DNA from: an uncultured Pelagibacteraceae bacterium
Lineage (GTDB): Bacteria; Pseudomonadota; Alphaproteobacteria; Pelagibacterales; Pelagibacteraceae
Assembly: GCA_902569785.1 (NCBI GenBank)
Contig: CACFVO010000001.1
Span: 179,971-220,815, forward strand
DNA: 40,845 bases
Direction of reading: 5' to 3'
A program made the translations under genes and the position numbers. Of the stretch, positions 8,739-16,145 are shown in pieces (position 1 is the first letter of the stretch; each line of letters starts with the position of its first letter). The notes beneath the pieces were generated by a model. The model ran no database searches, had not been told where the DNA came from, and saw only the letters and a list, made by a program, of their open reading frames with translations.

Positions 8739-9629
8739 ATGTCTAATAGTAGGAAAAAAATTTTAGTAACAGGTGGCGCAGGATTTGTTGGAACAAACTT
8801 AATTAAATATTTTCTCAAAAAAACAAAGTTTCATATAGTCAGTTTAGATAACTACTCATCTGGACTTAAAAAAAATCATATTAAAAGCAATAGAGTTAAA
8901 TACATAAAAGGCCATACAAAAAATATTGTAGATTTAATCAAACATCCTAACAATATTCATTCAGTTTTTCATTTTGGTGAATTTGCAAGAATTTATCAAA
9001 GTTTTCTAAAAATGAATGCTTGTGTCGAGTCTAACTTTGTTGGTTCTAACGCTGTGTTTAATTTTTGTCTAAAAAACAAAATTAAACTTATTTACTCTGC
9101 CACATCAGCTTCATTGGGCAATAAAGGAAAAGATAAAAATTTATCCCCTTATGCTTTTTCTAAAGCCATAAATCTCGAACAACTAGAAAATTTTAAAAAA
9201 TATTTTAAATTTAAATATGAGGTCATATATTTTTACAATGTTTATGGACCTCATCAAATATCTAGAGGAGCTATGTCAACAGTAATTGGTATTTTTGAAG
9301 ATCATTATTTAAGAAAAAGACCTCTGCCCGTAGTTAAACCTGGAACACAAAAAAGAAGATTTACACATATAGATGATACAATCAAAATGTGCTACGTAGC
9401 TTGGAAAAAAAAGCTAAGTAGACATTATATAATTGCTAATACCAAATCATTCACAATAAATGAAGTAGCTAAAATGTTTAAATCAAATATTAGATATTTA
9501 CCTAAAAGAGATGGGGAAAGGTATTCCTCTGCTCTAGTAAATAAAAATCTTTCTAATACAATTTACAAATATTACGGAAGAATAAGTTTAAAAGATTATA
9601 TTAGAGATTTTATTAAACAGCACTCTTAA
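8739..9629 (+). CDS. NAD-dependent epimerase/dehydratase (extended SDR)
   Basis: A 296-residue extended short-chain dehydrogenase of the GalE/WcaG group acting on nucleotide sugars. It has the complete glycine motif TGGAGFVG (11-18), the serine block IYSATSASLG (118-127), the catalytic YAFSK (Tyr138, Lys142), and the YNVYGPHQ and RRFTHIDD blocks typical of UDP-hexose epimerases. The ATG at 8739 is preferred to the GTG at 8733. It follows GT2 by 31 bases. Its TAA stop and the TAA of apt on the other strand share the tetranucleotide TTAA at 9626-9629. Substrate not decidable. Confidence 0.87.
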   Translation: MSNSRKKILVTGGAGFVGTNLIKYFLKKTKFHIVSLDNYSSGLKKNHIKSNRVKYIKGHTKNIVDLIKHPNNIHSVFHFGEFARIYQSFLKMNACVESNFVGSNAVFNFCLKNKIKLIYSATSASLGNKGKDKNLSPYAFSKAINLEQLENFKKYFKFKYEVIYFYNVYGPHQISRGAMSTVIGIFEDHYLRKRPLPVVKPGTQKRRFTHIDDTIKMCYVAWKKKLSRHYIIANTKSFTINEVAKMFKSNIRYLPKRDGERYSSALVNKNLSNTIYKYYGRISLKDYIRDFIKQHS

Positions 9630-10153
9630 TGACCTGGAAATTCAATTAAACAATCAGTATTATAGCCTTTTTTCTTAAGAAGATTATTACCTGGTAAATC
9701 AAATAAATTAATTACAAAAATAAATCCTGCAACTGTACCACCTGAAATTTCTATTAGTTTTGCTGCTGCCTCTGCCGTGCCTCCTGTTGCAATCAAATCA
9801 TCAATAACTAATATCTTTTCTCCTTTCGAAATAGAGTCTTTGTGCACTTCTATAGTAGCTTCTCCATATTCAAGCTTAAAATCAACAGAGTGAGTTTCGG
9901 CTGGGAGTTTATTTTTTTTCCTAAGTAAAATAAATGGTTTTTTTAAAGCATAGGATACTGTTGATGCAAAAACAAAACCTCTGGACTCTATTGCTGAAAC
10001 TTTATCAAAGTCCAATTTTTTCGATAATTCTATTATCTTGTCATTTGTGTATTTAAAGGCTTCAGGGTTTTTAATTAGAGTAGTGATATCTCTGAATAAA
10101 ATGCCTTTTTTAGGATAGTCCGGAATAGACCTTATATGTTTTTTTAAATCCAT
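9626..10153 (-). CDS. apt: Adenine phosphoribosyltransferase
   Basis: Salvages adenine to AMP using PRPP. From the ATG at 10153 (MDLKKHIRSIPDYPKKG) the protein has 175 residues, the usual length; a TTG four codons upstream is a less likely start. Family marks are the FRDITTL block, the IESRGF loop and the PRPP-binding VIDDLIATGGTA (116-127). It diverges from mtnP with 40 bases between starts. MtnP releases adenine from methylthioadenosine, so this neighbour is the logical next step. The pairing supports a shared regulatory region but I see no clear operator in the gap. Confidence 0.96.
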   Translation of the reverse strand: MDLKKHIRSIPDYPKKGILFRDITTLIKNPEAFKYTNDKIIELSKKLDFDKVSAIESRGFVFASTVSYALKKPFILLRKKNKLPAETHSVDFKLEYGEATIEVHKDSISKGEKILVIDDLIATGGTAEAAAKLIEISGGTVAGFIFVINLFDLPGNNLLKKKGYNTDCLIEFPGH

Positions 10154-10193
10154 ATTTAGCTTCAAGTTCTAACAAAAAAGCATTAATAATAAA

Positions 10194-11072
10194 ATGATGA
10201 AAAAAAGGAAGCTAGGGATAATTGGTGGTAGCGGTCTATACAAAATAGAAGGTTTTGAAAAGATTAATTGGAAAAAAATTAACACTTCCTGGGGAAATCC
10301 GTCTGATAAAATTTTAATTGCAAAATTTAATAAGGAGGAAATATATTTTATTCCACGACATTCTAGAGGGCACAAGATCAATCCAACTAATATAAATTTT
10401 AGAGCAAATATAGATGCTATGAAACAACTAGGAGTAACCGATATCGTTTCGGTTTCAGCAGTTGGTTCTTTGAAAGAAGATTTAAATCCAGGAAAATTTG
10501 TAATAGTAGATCAATTTATAGATAGAACTTTTTCAAGAGCAAAAACTTTTTTTGATGATGAAATTGTGGCACATGTTTCTATGGCAAAACCGACTAGTCC
10601 CGGTTTAGCTAAATGCTGTGAGTCGGCTTTAAAAAAATTAAATATCAATCATCAACTTGGAGGGACTTATGTTGTTATGGAAGGCCCTCAATTTTCCACG
10701 TTGGCAGAGTCTAATCTTTATAGATCATGGAAAGCAGATGTAATTGGAATGACAAATATGCCTGAAGCAAAATTAGCTAGAGAGGCGGAAATTAGATACT
10801 GCACAGTAGCTATGGTAACAGACTACGATTGTTGGCACCCAGGTCATGATGAAGTCGATGTAAGTGTTGTAATTAAAACATTAACGAAAAATGCGTCTAA
10901 TGCTCAAAATATGATTAAAGAAATTATAAAAACTTTTAAAGATTATTCAATTGATAGTGATCCAGCTAACAATTGTTTAGATGTAGCAATTATTACCGAT
11001 CCAAAATTAAGAACTAAAAAGACAATAAAAAAATTAAAACATATTGCAGGGAGAGTTCTTAATAAAAAATAA
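10194..11072 (+). CDS. mtnP: S-methyl-5'-thioadenosine phosphorylase
   Basis: Phosphorolysis of MTA to adenine and 5-methylthioribose-1-phosphate. 292 residues with the MTAP marks GIIGGSGLY, IPRHSRGHKINPTNINFRAN (phosphate/ribose region), VSAVGSLKE, VMEGPQFST and VTDYDCWH. The last motif and the SAVGSL sequence separate it from purine nucleoside phosphorylases. First gene of the plus-strand run mtnP, SGNH hydrolase, mtnA, class II aldolase, speDE and nitrilase, whose members overlap or nearly touch. Spermidine synthase later in the run makes MTA, so substrate supply is encoded in the same unit. Confidence 0.95.
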   Translation: MMKKRKLGIIGGSGLYKIEGFEKINWKKINTSWGNPSDKILIAKFNKEEIYFIPRHSRGHKINPTNINFRANIDAMKQLGVTDIVSVSAVGSLKEDLNPGKFVIVDQFIDRTFSRAKTFFDDEIVAHVSMAKPTSPGLAKCCESALKKLNINHQLGGTYVVMEGPQFSTLAESNLYRSWKADVIGMTNMPEAKLAREAEIRYCTVAMVTDYDCWHPGHDEVDVSVVIKTLTKNASNAQNMIKEIIKTFKDYSIDSDPANNCLDVAIITDPKLRTKKTIKKLKHIAGRVLNKK

Positions 11073-12154
11073 TGAAAAGAATATTTTTCTATTTTCTTTC
11101 AATATTTATTTTTTTATTTTTCATTTTAACAGTAGATTTTTTAGCTAGTAATACAATTTTAAGTTATAAAAATTGCTTTAAGTATGAAGAATTTTATTAT
11201 GAATTAAAAAAAAATTGTGAAGGAAAATACAGATTTAAAAAGTCTTTTCCGGTGGTTCAAACAATCACAGATGAAATGGGTTTAAGAATAGGTAAAAAAA
11301 GTTTAACTAAAAAAGAAAACAAAAAAAACATCTTCCTTTTTGGAGACTCTTTCACTTACGGGGTTGGAATAGAATTTGAAAAAACATATGCTGGATTAAT
11401 AGAGAAAGAATTTAGTGATTATAATGTCTATAATTTCGGAGTAGGCTCATATAGCCCTTCAGTTCATCTTTATAAATTGAAAAAAACTCTTGAAAAAGGC
11501 ATATTTCCAGAGAAGATCTTATTGTTTTTAGATTTTACTGATCTAATAGATGAAGCATCAAGATGGCAATATAACGATCAATCTGGGGAAATCCAATTAC
11601 GAAGTAATTACTTGTATCAAAATTCAAAAAAAAAAGAAAAGTTTGTAAAAAGAAATTTTAAAATATTAAATAATATTTCATCTTATATAAATTTTCATAT
11701 TAGAGCTTTAAGAGAAAATGTGAATATTAAGATATTCAATCAAAGAAAAATTAAAACAAGCATCCAAGGAAGTTTTACATATAAGGATTCTAACGCATTA
11801 GACCCAAGATTTTGGAAAGATGACTATTTCTCTATAGGAAAGCAAAATTTAAAAAAAAGACTGATTCAAATAGCAGATATTTCAAAAAAGAATGGTATTG
11901 AGTTTTATCTAATAATATATCCATGGGCTGAAACCTTAGAATTTGGCCAAGACAAGTTCAGTTGGTCAAACTATGCTAAAAAAATATGTTCTAATGAAAA
12001 TTGCAGATTAATTGATACAATACCTGATTTTTTAGTTTATAAAAATCAGAATTTAAATTGGTCAACCGAGCTCTATTTTCTTAATGATGAACATTTTAAT
12101 GAAAATGGAGCAAATCTTTTATACACAACAGTTATTAAAAATTTAAAAAAATGA
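11072..12154 (+). CDS. Membrane-anchored SGNH/GDSL hydrolase-like protein
   Basis: 360 residues with an N-terminal hydrophobic segment (about 4-24) that is a signal anchor, then an SGNH fold: FLFGDSFTYG with nucleophile Ser93 (block I), a NFGVGSYSP block resembling the Gly-containing block II, and LNDEHFNENG near residues 337-346 carrying the Asp-x-His dyad (Asp339, His341). Similar proteins act as esterases or acetyl transferases on surface glycans. It overlaps mtnP by one base and mtnA by four, so it is embedded in the MTA salvage operon although it has no evident role there. Substrate unknown. Its C-terminal domain would face the periplasm. Confidence 0.75.
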   Translation: MKRIFFYFLSIFIFLFFILTVDFLASNTILSYKNCFKYEEFYYELKKNCEGKYRFKKSFPVVQTITDEMGLRIGKKSLTKKENKKNIFLFGDSFTYGVGIEFEKTYAGLIEKEFSDYNVYNFGVGSYSPSVHLYKLKKTLEKGIFPEKILLFLDFTDLIDEASRWQYNDQSGEIQLRSNYLYQNSKKKEKFVKRNFKILNNISSYINFHIRALRENVNIKIFNQRKIKTSIQGSFTYKDSNALDPRFWKDDYFSIGKQNLKKRLIQIADISKKNGIEFYLIIYPWAETLEFGQDKFSWSNYAKKICSNENCRLIDTIPDFLVYKNQNLNWSTELYFLNDEHFNENGANLLYTTVIKNLKK

Positions 12155-13221
12155 AGATAAATTCAAAAAATTATAGAACTATTTGGTTTGAAAATAATTT
12201 AGTTAAAATAATAGATCAAACTAAACTACCACATAAATTTATAATAAAAGATTTAAAAACTGTTAAAGATACAGTAAATGCCATTCAAAGCATGGAAGTC
12301 AGAGGCGCTCCTTTAATTGGAGCTACCGCTGCTTATGGATTGGTTTTATCTATTCTTGAGAAAAATGATCAATCTTTTTTAAAAAAATCTAGTGATGATC
12401 TAATAGCTTCCAGGCCTACAGCCATTAATTTGAAATGGGCAGTAGATAGAATGATGAAAAAACTATCAGGCATAAATAGTAATGAAAATTTAAAAATAGC
12501 CCTAGAAGAAGCAAAAGCAATAGTAGAAGAGGACGTTAATTTTTGTAAAAATATAGGTTTAAATGGACTTAAAATAATTGAAGAAATAGCTAACAAAAAA
12601 AAAGATACAGTAAATATTCTAACTCATTGCAACGCTGGATGGCTTGCAACAATCGACTGGGGTACAGCTACCTCTCCAATTTATCAAGCACATCAGAAAG
12701 GTATTAAGGTACATGTTTGGGTGGATGAAACTAGACCAAGAAATCAAGGTGCTAATTTAACATCTTATGAGTTAAATGAAGAGGGAATTTCTAATACAAT
12801 TATTACTGACAATGCGGGTGGAATTTTAATGCAAAGAAGACAAGTAGATATGTGCATTGTTGGAACAGATAGAACCTTATCTAATGGCGATGTTTGTAAT
12901 AAAATTGGAACTTATCTGAAAGCTTTATCAGCAAAAGACAATAATGTTCCATTTTATGTTGCTCTACCTAGCTCTACAATTGACTGGAGCATTAAAGATC
13001 ACAAGCAAATTCCTATTGAAGAGAGAAACCCAGAAGAATTATCTCATGTTGAAGGAGTTGATGAAAATAATGAAATTAAAAAGGTGAGAATTTACCCACA
13101 AAAAAGTAAGTCACTTAACCTAGCCTTTGATGTAACACCCGCTAAACTGGTAACAGGATTAATTACAGAAAAAGGAATTTGTGAAGCATCGGAAAATGGA
13201 TTGAAAGGATTATTTAAGTGA
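12151..13221 (+). CDS. mtnA: Methylthioribose-1-phosphate isomerase
   Basis: Isomerises 5-methylthioribose-1-phosphate to 5-methylthioribulose-1-phosphate. 356 residues with MEVRGAPLIGATAAYG (48-63), the active Cys160 in THCNAGWLATIDWGTA, VWVDETRPRNQGA (189-201) and the active Asp240 in VGTDRTLSNGDVCNKIGTY. Cys160 and Asp240 fall at the same positions as in the characterised Bacillus enzyme. The related eIF2B-like and ribose-1,5-bisphosphate isomerase families lack this exact combination. ATGA overlap with the SGNH gene and GTGA overlap with the aldolase gene indicate tight translational coupling. Confidence 0.96.
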   Translation: MKINSKNYRTIWFENNLVKIIDQTKLPHKFIIKDLKTVKDTVNAIQSMEVRGAPLIGATAAYGLVLSILEKNDQSFLKKSSDDLIASRPTAINLKWAVDRMMKKLSGINSNENLKIALEEAKAIVEEDVNFCKNIGLNGLKIIEEIANKKKDTVNILTHCNAGWLATIDWGTATSPIYQAHQKGIKVHVWVDETRPRNQGANLTSYELNEEGISNTIITDNAGGILMQRRQVDMCIVGTDRTLSNGDVCNKIGTYLKALSAKDNNVPFYVALPSSTIDWSIKDHKQIPIEERNPEELSHVEGVDENNEIKKVRIYPQKSKSLNLAFDVTPAKLVTGLITEKGICEASENGLKGLFK

Positions 13222-13862
13222 GCAAGTTCAAATCCGAAGTAATAAAATATTCAAAAAAATTAAATATTACTAATTTATCAGCTTTAAGATCTGGAAATAT
13301 CTCTGTAAGAGCAAAAGAAAAAGGAGTGAATGGTTTTTATATAACTCCATCGGGAAGAAAGTATTCATCTTTAAAACCTAAAGACATTATTTTTGTATCG
13401 ATTAAAGGTGTGTATGACAAAAAAAAGGGTAAACCATCTTCAGAATGGAGATTTCATCAAGATATATATGTGAATAAAAAAGAAGCTAAAGCTATAGTTC
13501 ATGCACATTCAACTTGTGCAACAGCTATCTCAACTCATCAAAAAGATATTCCAGCCTTTCACTACATGGTTGCAGTTGCTGGAGGAGAAGACATAAAATG
13601 CACTAAATACGCTACATTTGGGACTAAAAACTTATCAAGAAATATTATCAAAGCACTCAAAAATAGATCAGCTTGTCTAATAGCAAATCACGGTCAAGTT
13701 GCTTTTGGAAATAATTTAGAGGAAACTTTTGAGCTTGCTCAAGAGATCGAAAATATTTGCCATCAATACATTAATGCCCTAAGAATTGGAATACCTAAGA
13801 TTCTTTCAAAAAAAGAAATGAAAATAGTCTTAGGAAAATTTAAAAATTATAAAAAAAGGTAG
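13218..13862 (+). CDS. Class II aldolase, candidate 5-methylthioribulose-1-phosphate aldolase
   Basis: 214-residue class II aldolase/adducin domain of the fuculose-phosphate aldolase branch. The SGNIS phosphate site (25-29), TPSGRKYSSL, PSSEWRFH with catalytic Glu76, the zinc ligands His95 and His97 in VHAHST and His158 in IANHGQ are all present. Starts with GTG inside the end of mtnA (GTGA overlap). In organisms with the DHAP shunt (MtnP or MtnK, MtnA, Ald2) a protein of this type splits methylthioribulose-1-phosphate into DHAP and methylthioacetaldehyde. MtnB dehydratase belongs to the same superfamily and is the alternative, but the PSSEWRFH and AFHYMVAVAGG blocks fit the fuculose aldolase side better, and no mtnC, mtnD or mtnE follows. 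Confidence 0.8.
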   Translation: MSKFKSEVIKYSKKLNITNLSALRSGNISVRAKEKGVNGFYITPSGRKYSSLKPKDIIFVSIKGVYDKKKGKPSSEWRFHQDIYVNKKEAKAIVHAHSTCATAISTHQKDIPAFHYMVAVAGGEDIKCTKYATFGTKNLSRNIIKALKNRSACLIANHGQVAFGNNLEETFELAQEIENICHQYINALRIGIPKILSKKEMKIVLGKFKNYKKR

Positions 13863-13868
13863 TTTTTA

Positions 13869-14909
13869 ATGATAAAAGTAGGTGAGCATATCACTATTGA
13901 TTTTTTAGGTGTTAAAAAAGATTATCCTTCGGAATTCTATGAAAAAGTAATCTATAAAATTGCCAAAGCCGCAAAAGTTGAAATTTTAAATGTTTCTTCA
14001 CATAAATTCGAACCTCAGGGTTTTACATTAGTCGCTTTACTAGCAGAAAGTCATTTTAGCTTTCATACTTTTCCAGAGAGAGGCGTCATTAGTTTTGATT
14101 TCTTTACATGCGGTAAAGTAAATCCAAAAGTTGCCCTTAAAATACTTAGAAAAGAAATTGACCACACTAGAGTAGTTACCCATGCATTTGATAGAAGTAG
14201 TGTAGGTTTATATGACGATATTTATAGTACTTCAGGGCAAAAGAAATTTTATGTAGTTAAAGATGTTTTAGAAAAATTTACTTCTAAAGTCGGTCAGTTT
14301 GTAGAAATAATGGATCTAGAGGAATTTGGACATGCTTTATTTATTGATCATGAAATACAAGTTGCAGAAAAAGACGAGAAAATTTATAGCTCAAATTTTT
14401 TTAAATCTAGTTATGATTTAAGTAAAAAAAACAATAACGTTGCTATTATTGGAGGGGGCGATGGCGGGGTAGCCCGTGCCTGTTTAGAAAACAATTCTAA
14501 TTATATAGATTGGTTTGAACTAGACCCAGAGATAGTAGATGTATGTTACCGTCACTTACCAAAGGTTTGTTCTAAAGTTAAAAAAAGCAACAAAATAAAA
14601 ACTTTTTGGGGAGATGCATTTAAAAGCATCAAAGAAATAGAAGACTCAAAATATGATAAAATTTTTGTAGATTTAAACGATGATCAATATTGCATCGATC
14701 TAGCTAGAAAAAATATGAAAGGTCTTAAGAGAATTCTTAAAAAAGGCGGTGTTATCACCGCACAGGTAGGCAGCAAAGATAAAAAACCTAAGCAGGTTGA
14801 AAATTGGTGCAAAGTACTTGATAAAAGTTTTGGAAATGTGAAAATTTCTGGTGCGTATGTACCTAGTTTTGACTGTAATTGGAATTTTGCTTCATCTATA
14901 ATGAAGTAA
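13869..14909 (+). CDS. speDE: Fused S-adenosylmethionine decarboxylase-spermidine synthase
   Basis: Two enzymes in one 346-residue chain. Residues 1 to about 115 are a class 1b AdoMet decarboxylase proenzyme: the self-cleavage site is Glu60-Ser61 (LLAESHFSFHTFPE), with His66 and Cys81 (DFFTCG) at the spacing known from the Thermotoga enzyme, so Ser61 should become the pyruvoyl group. Residues from about 125 on are an aminopropyltransferase: FGHALFIDHEIQVAEKDE, AIIGGGDGGVAR (193-203) and an acidic FVDLNDD block (266-272) in place of the usual DxxDPxGP. The family YHE after the DE pair is YSS here. It would decarboxylate AdoMet and use the product to aminopropylate a diamine, releasing MTA for MtnP upstream. 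AAGG ribosome-binding sequence about 9 bases before the ATG. Confidence 0.9.
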   Translation: MIKVGEHITIDFLGVKKDYPSEFYEKVIYKIAKAAKVEILNVSSHKFEPQGFTLVALLAESHFSFHTFPERGVISFDFFTCGKVNPKVALKILRKEIDHTRVVTHAFDRSSVGLYDDIYSTSGQKKFYVVKDVLEKFTSKVGQFVEIMDLEEFGHALFIDHEIQVAEKDEKIYSSNFFKSSYDLSKKNNNVAIIGGGDGGVARACLENNSNYIDWFELDPEIVDVCYRHLPKVCSKVKKSNKIKTFWGDAFKSIKEIEDSKYDKIFVDLNDDQYCIDLARKNMKGLKRILKKGGVITAQVGSKDKKPKQVENWCKVLDKSFGNVKISGAYVPSFDCNWNFASSIMK

Positions 14910-15706
14910 TGTTTCGAGTTTCATGTATACAGCTTTGTTCAAGTGACAACGTTGAACATAATTTAAATAGAACAAAACAACTTATAATTAAGGCTGTTAA
15001 GCAAAAGTCACATTTTATTTTAACTCCTGAAGTTTCATCAAAAATATCTTTAAATAAAAAAAAACTTTTAAACACAGCAACTTCTATGGATAAAGACTTT
15101 TACTTAAATGGAATTAGAGTTTTAGCAAAAAAATATAAAAAATGGATTTTAATTGGTTCATTGATTCTTAAGGTAAGCAAAAACAGATTAGTTAATAGAT
15201 CTATTTTAATTTCGCCAAATGGAAAAATTAAGTGTTACTACGATAAAATACATATGTACGATGCAATATTAAGTAAAAAAGAAAAATATTTTGAGTCAAA
15301 ACTATTTCAATCAGGCAATAAAATTAAAATTACCAAATTGCCTTGGGGCAAGATAGGTCTTTCGATATGTTATGATTTGAGATTTCCTGGAATGTATAAA
15401 AAAATGTCAAAAAGGGGAGCAATATTTATAAGCATTCCTTCTGCATTTACTGAAACAACAGGCAGGAAACATTGGCATACTCTTTTAAAAGCTAGAGCTA
15501 TTGAAAATTTTTCATATGTTTTTGCACCGGGTCAAGCTGGAAAACATTGCAACGGTAGAAAAACTTATGGTCATTCATTAATAGTATCACCAGATGGGAA
15601 AATTTTAAAAGAACTAGGAAAAAAAGAAGGTGTTATTACTGCAACAATTAATCCTAAATTAGTTAAAAATCTTAGAAGAACAATTCCAAGTGTCAATTTT
15701 GATTAG
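14909..15706 (+). CDS. Nitrilase-superfamily amidase (Nit1/Nit2-like)
   Basis: Carbon-nitrogen hydrolase of 265 residues with the complete catalytic triad Glu41 (LTPEVS), Lys113 (YDKIHMYD) and Cys154 (SICYDLRFPG). AFTETTGRKHWHTLLKARAIE is the family substrate-pocket block. The ATG at 14909 overlaps the TAA of speDE by one base and is preferred to an upstream in-frame start at 14879 that would lie inside speDE. Close relatives hydrolyse deaminated glutathione or other omega-amides; in some bacteria a related amidase (MtnU) accompanies methionine salvage. Which amide is used here cannot be told. Stop codon shared with the converging DUF6165 gene within TTAG. Confidence 0.88.
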   Translation: MFRVSCIQLCSSDNVEHNLNRTKQLIIKAVKQKSHFILTPEVSSKISLNKKKLLNTATSMDKDFYLNGIRVLAKKYKKWILIGSLILKVSKNRLVNRSILISPNGKIKCYYDKIHMYDAILSKKEKYFESKLFQSGNKIKITKLPWGKIGLSICYDLRFPGMYKKMSKRGAIFISIPSAFTETTGRKHWHTLLKARAIENFSYVFAPGQAGKHCNGRKTYGHSLIVSPDGKILKELGKKEGVITATINPKLVKNLRRTIPSVNFD

Positions 15707-16098
15707 AAATGAGATTTTATTTCTTTAATATTAGAACCTAATATTTCATTTATTTTTAATTTAATCTTAGCTCTTTCATCATTAAATTTATAAACATTTC
15801 TCGCCAATTCAATAAAAATTTTTCCAAAATCTTTATTTTTTTCTGCAGTTCTTTTACCATCCTCTATATCCCAAAGTTTTAGATTAATCTCTTTAAGTTG
15901 ATCCTTAAAAGTTAGTATCTTAGATTTTTCTAAAATAAATTTGTCCATAGTATTGTTCAATGAGTTTAATTCTTTATCTATTTCTTTTAACTTATTTTCG
16001 TCGGAGATTTTATTTTTTTTGATTTCTAAAATGGTTATTTTATCAACTAATTCTCCAGCAGAAATTTCTGCCAATATTTTGTCTAATTTTGTATTCAT
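15703..16098 (-). CDS. DUF6165 family protein
   Basis: 131-residue, largely helical, charged protein. ISAGELVDKITILEIKKNKI at the N-terminus, a central LKEINLKLWDIEDGKR and ARNVYKFNDERAKIKLKINE match what I recall of DUF6165, small proteins often found beside lipopolysaccharide or heptosyltransferase genes. Heptad-like leucines suggest a coiled coil. It diverges from the GT9 gene with 47 bases between starts. Function is unknown; the neighbourhood suggests a role with surface glycan assembly, for example as a partner of the transferase, but that is inference. Confidence 0.75.
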   Translation of the reverse strand: MNTKLDKILAEISAGELVDKITILEIKKNKISDENKLKEIDKELNSLNNTMDKFILEKSKILTFKDQLKEINLKLWDIEDGKRTAEKNKDFGKIFIELARNVYKFNDERAKIKLKINEILGSNIKEIKSHF

Positions 16099-16145
16099 TA
16101 TATAATTTTAGTTTATACTAATATTAAATATACTCGGATTTAATA

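Noticed and set aside
10154-10193. Riboswitch or shared operator between apt and mtnP
   Set aside because: Only 40 bases, no stable structure or symmetric motif seen.
13218-13862. L-fuculose-phosphate aldolase
   Set aside because: Closest by motif, but no fucose genes are near, and it is translationally coupled to mtnA.
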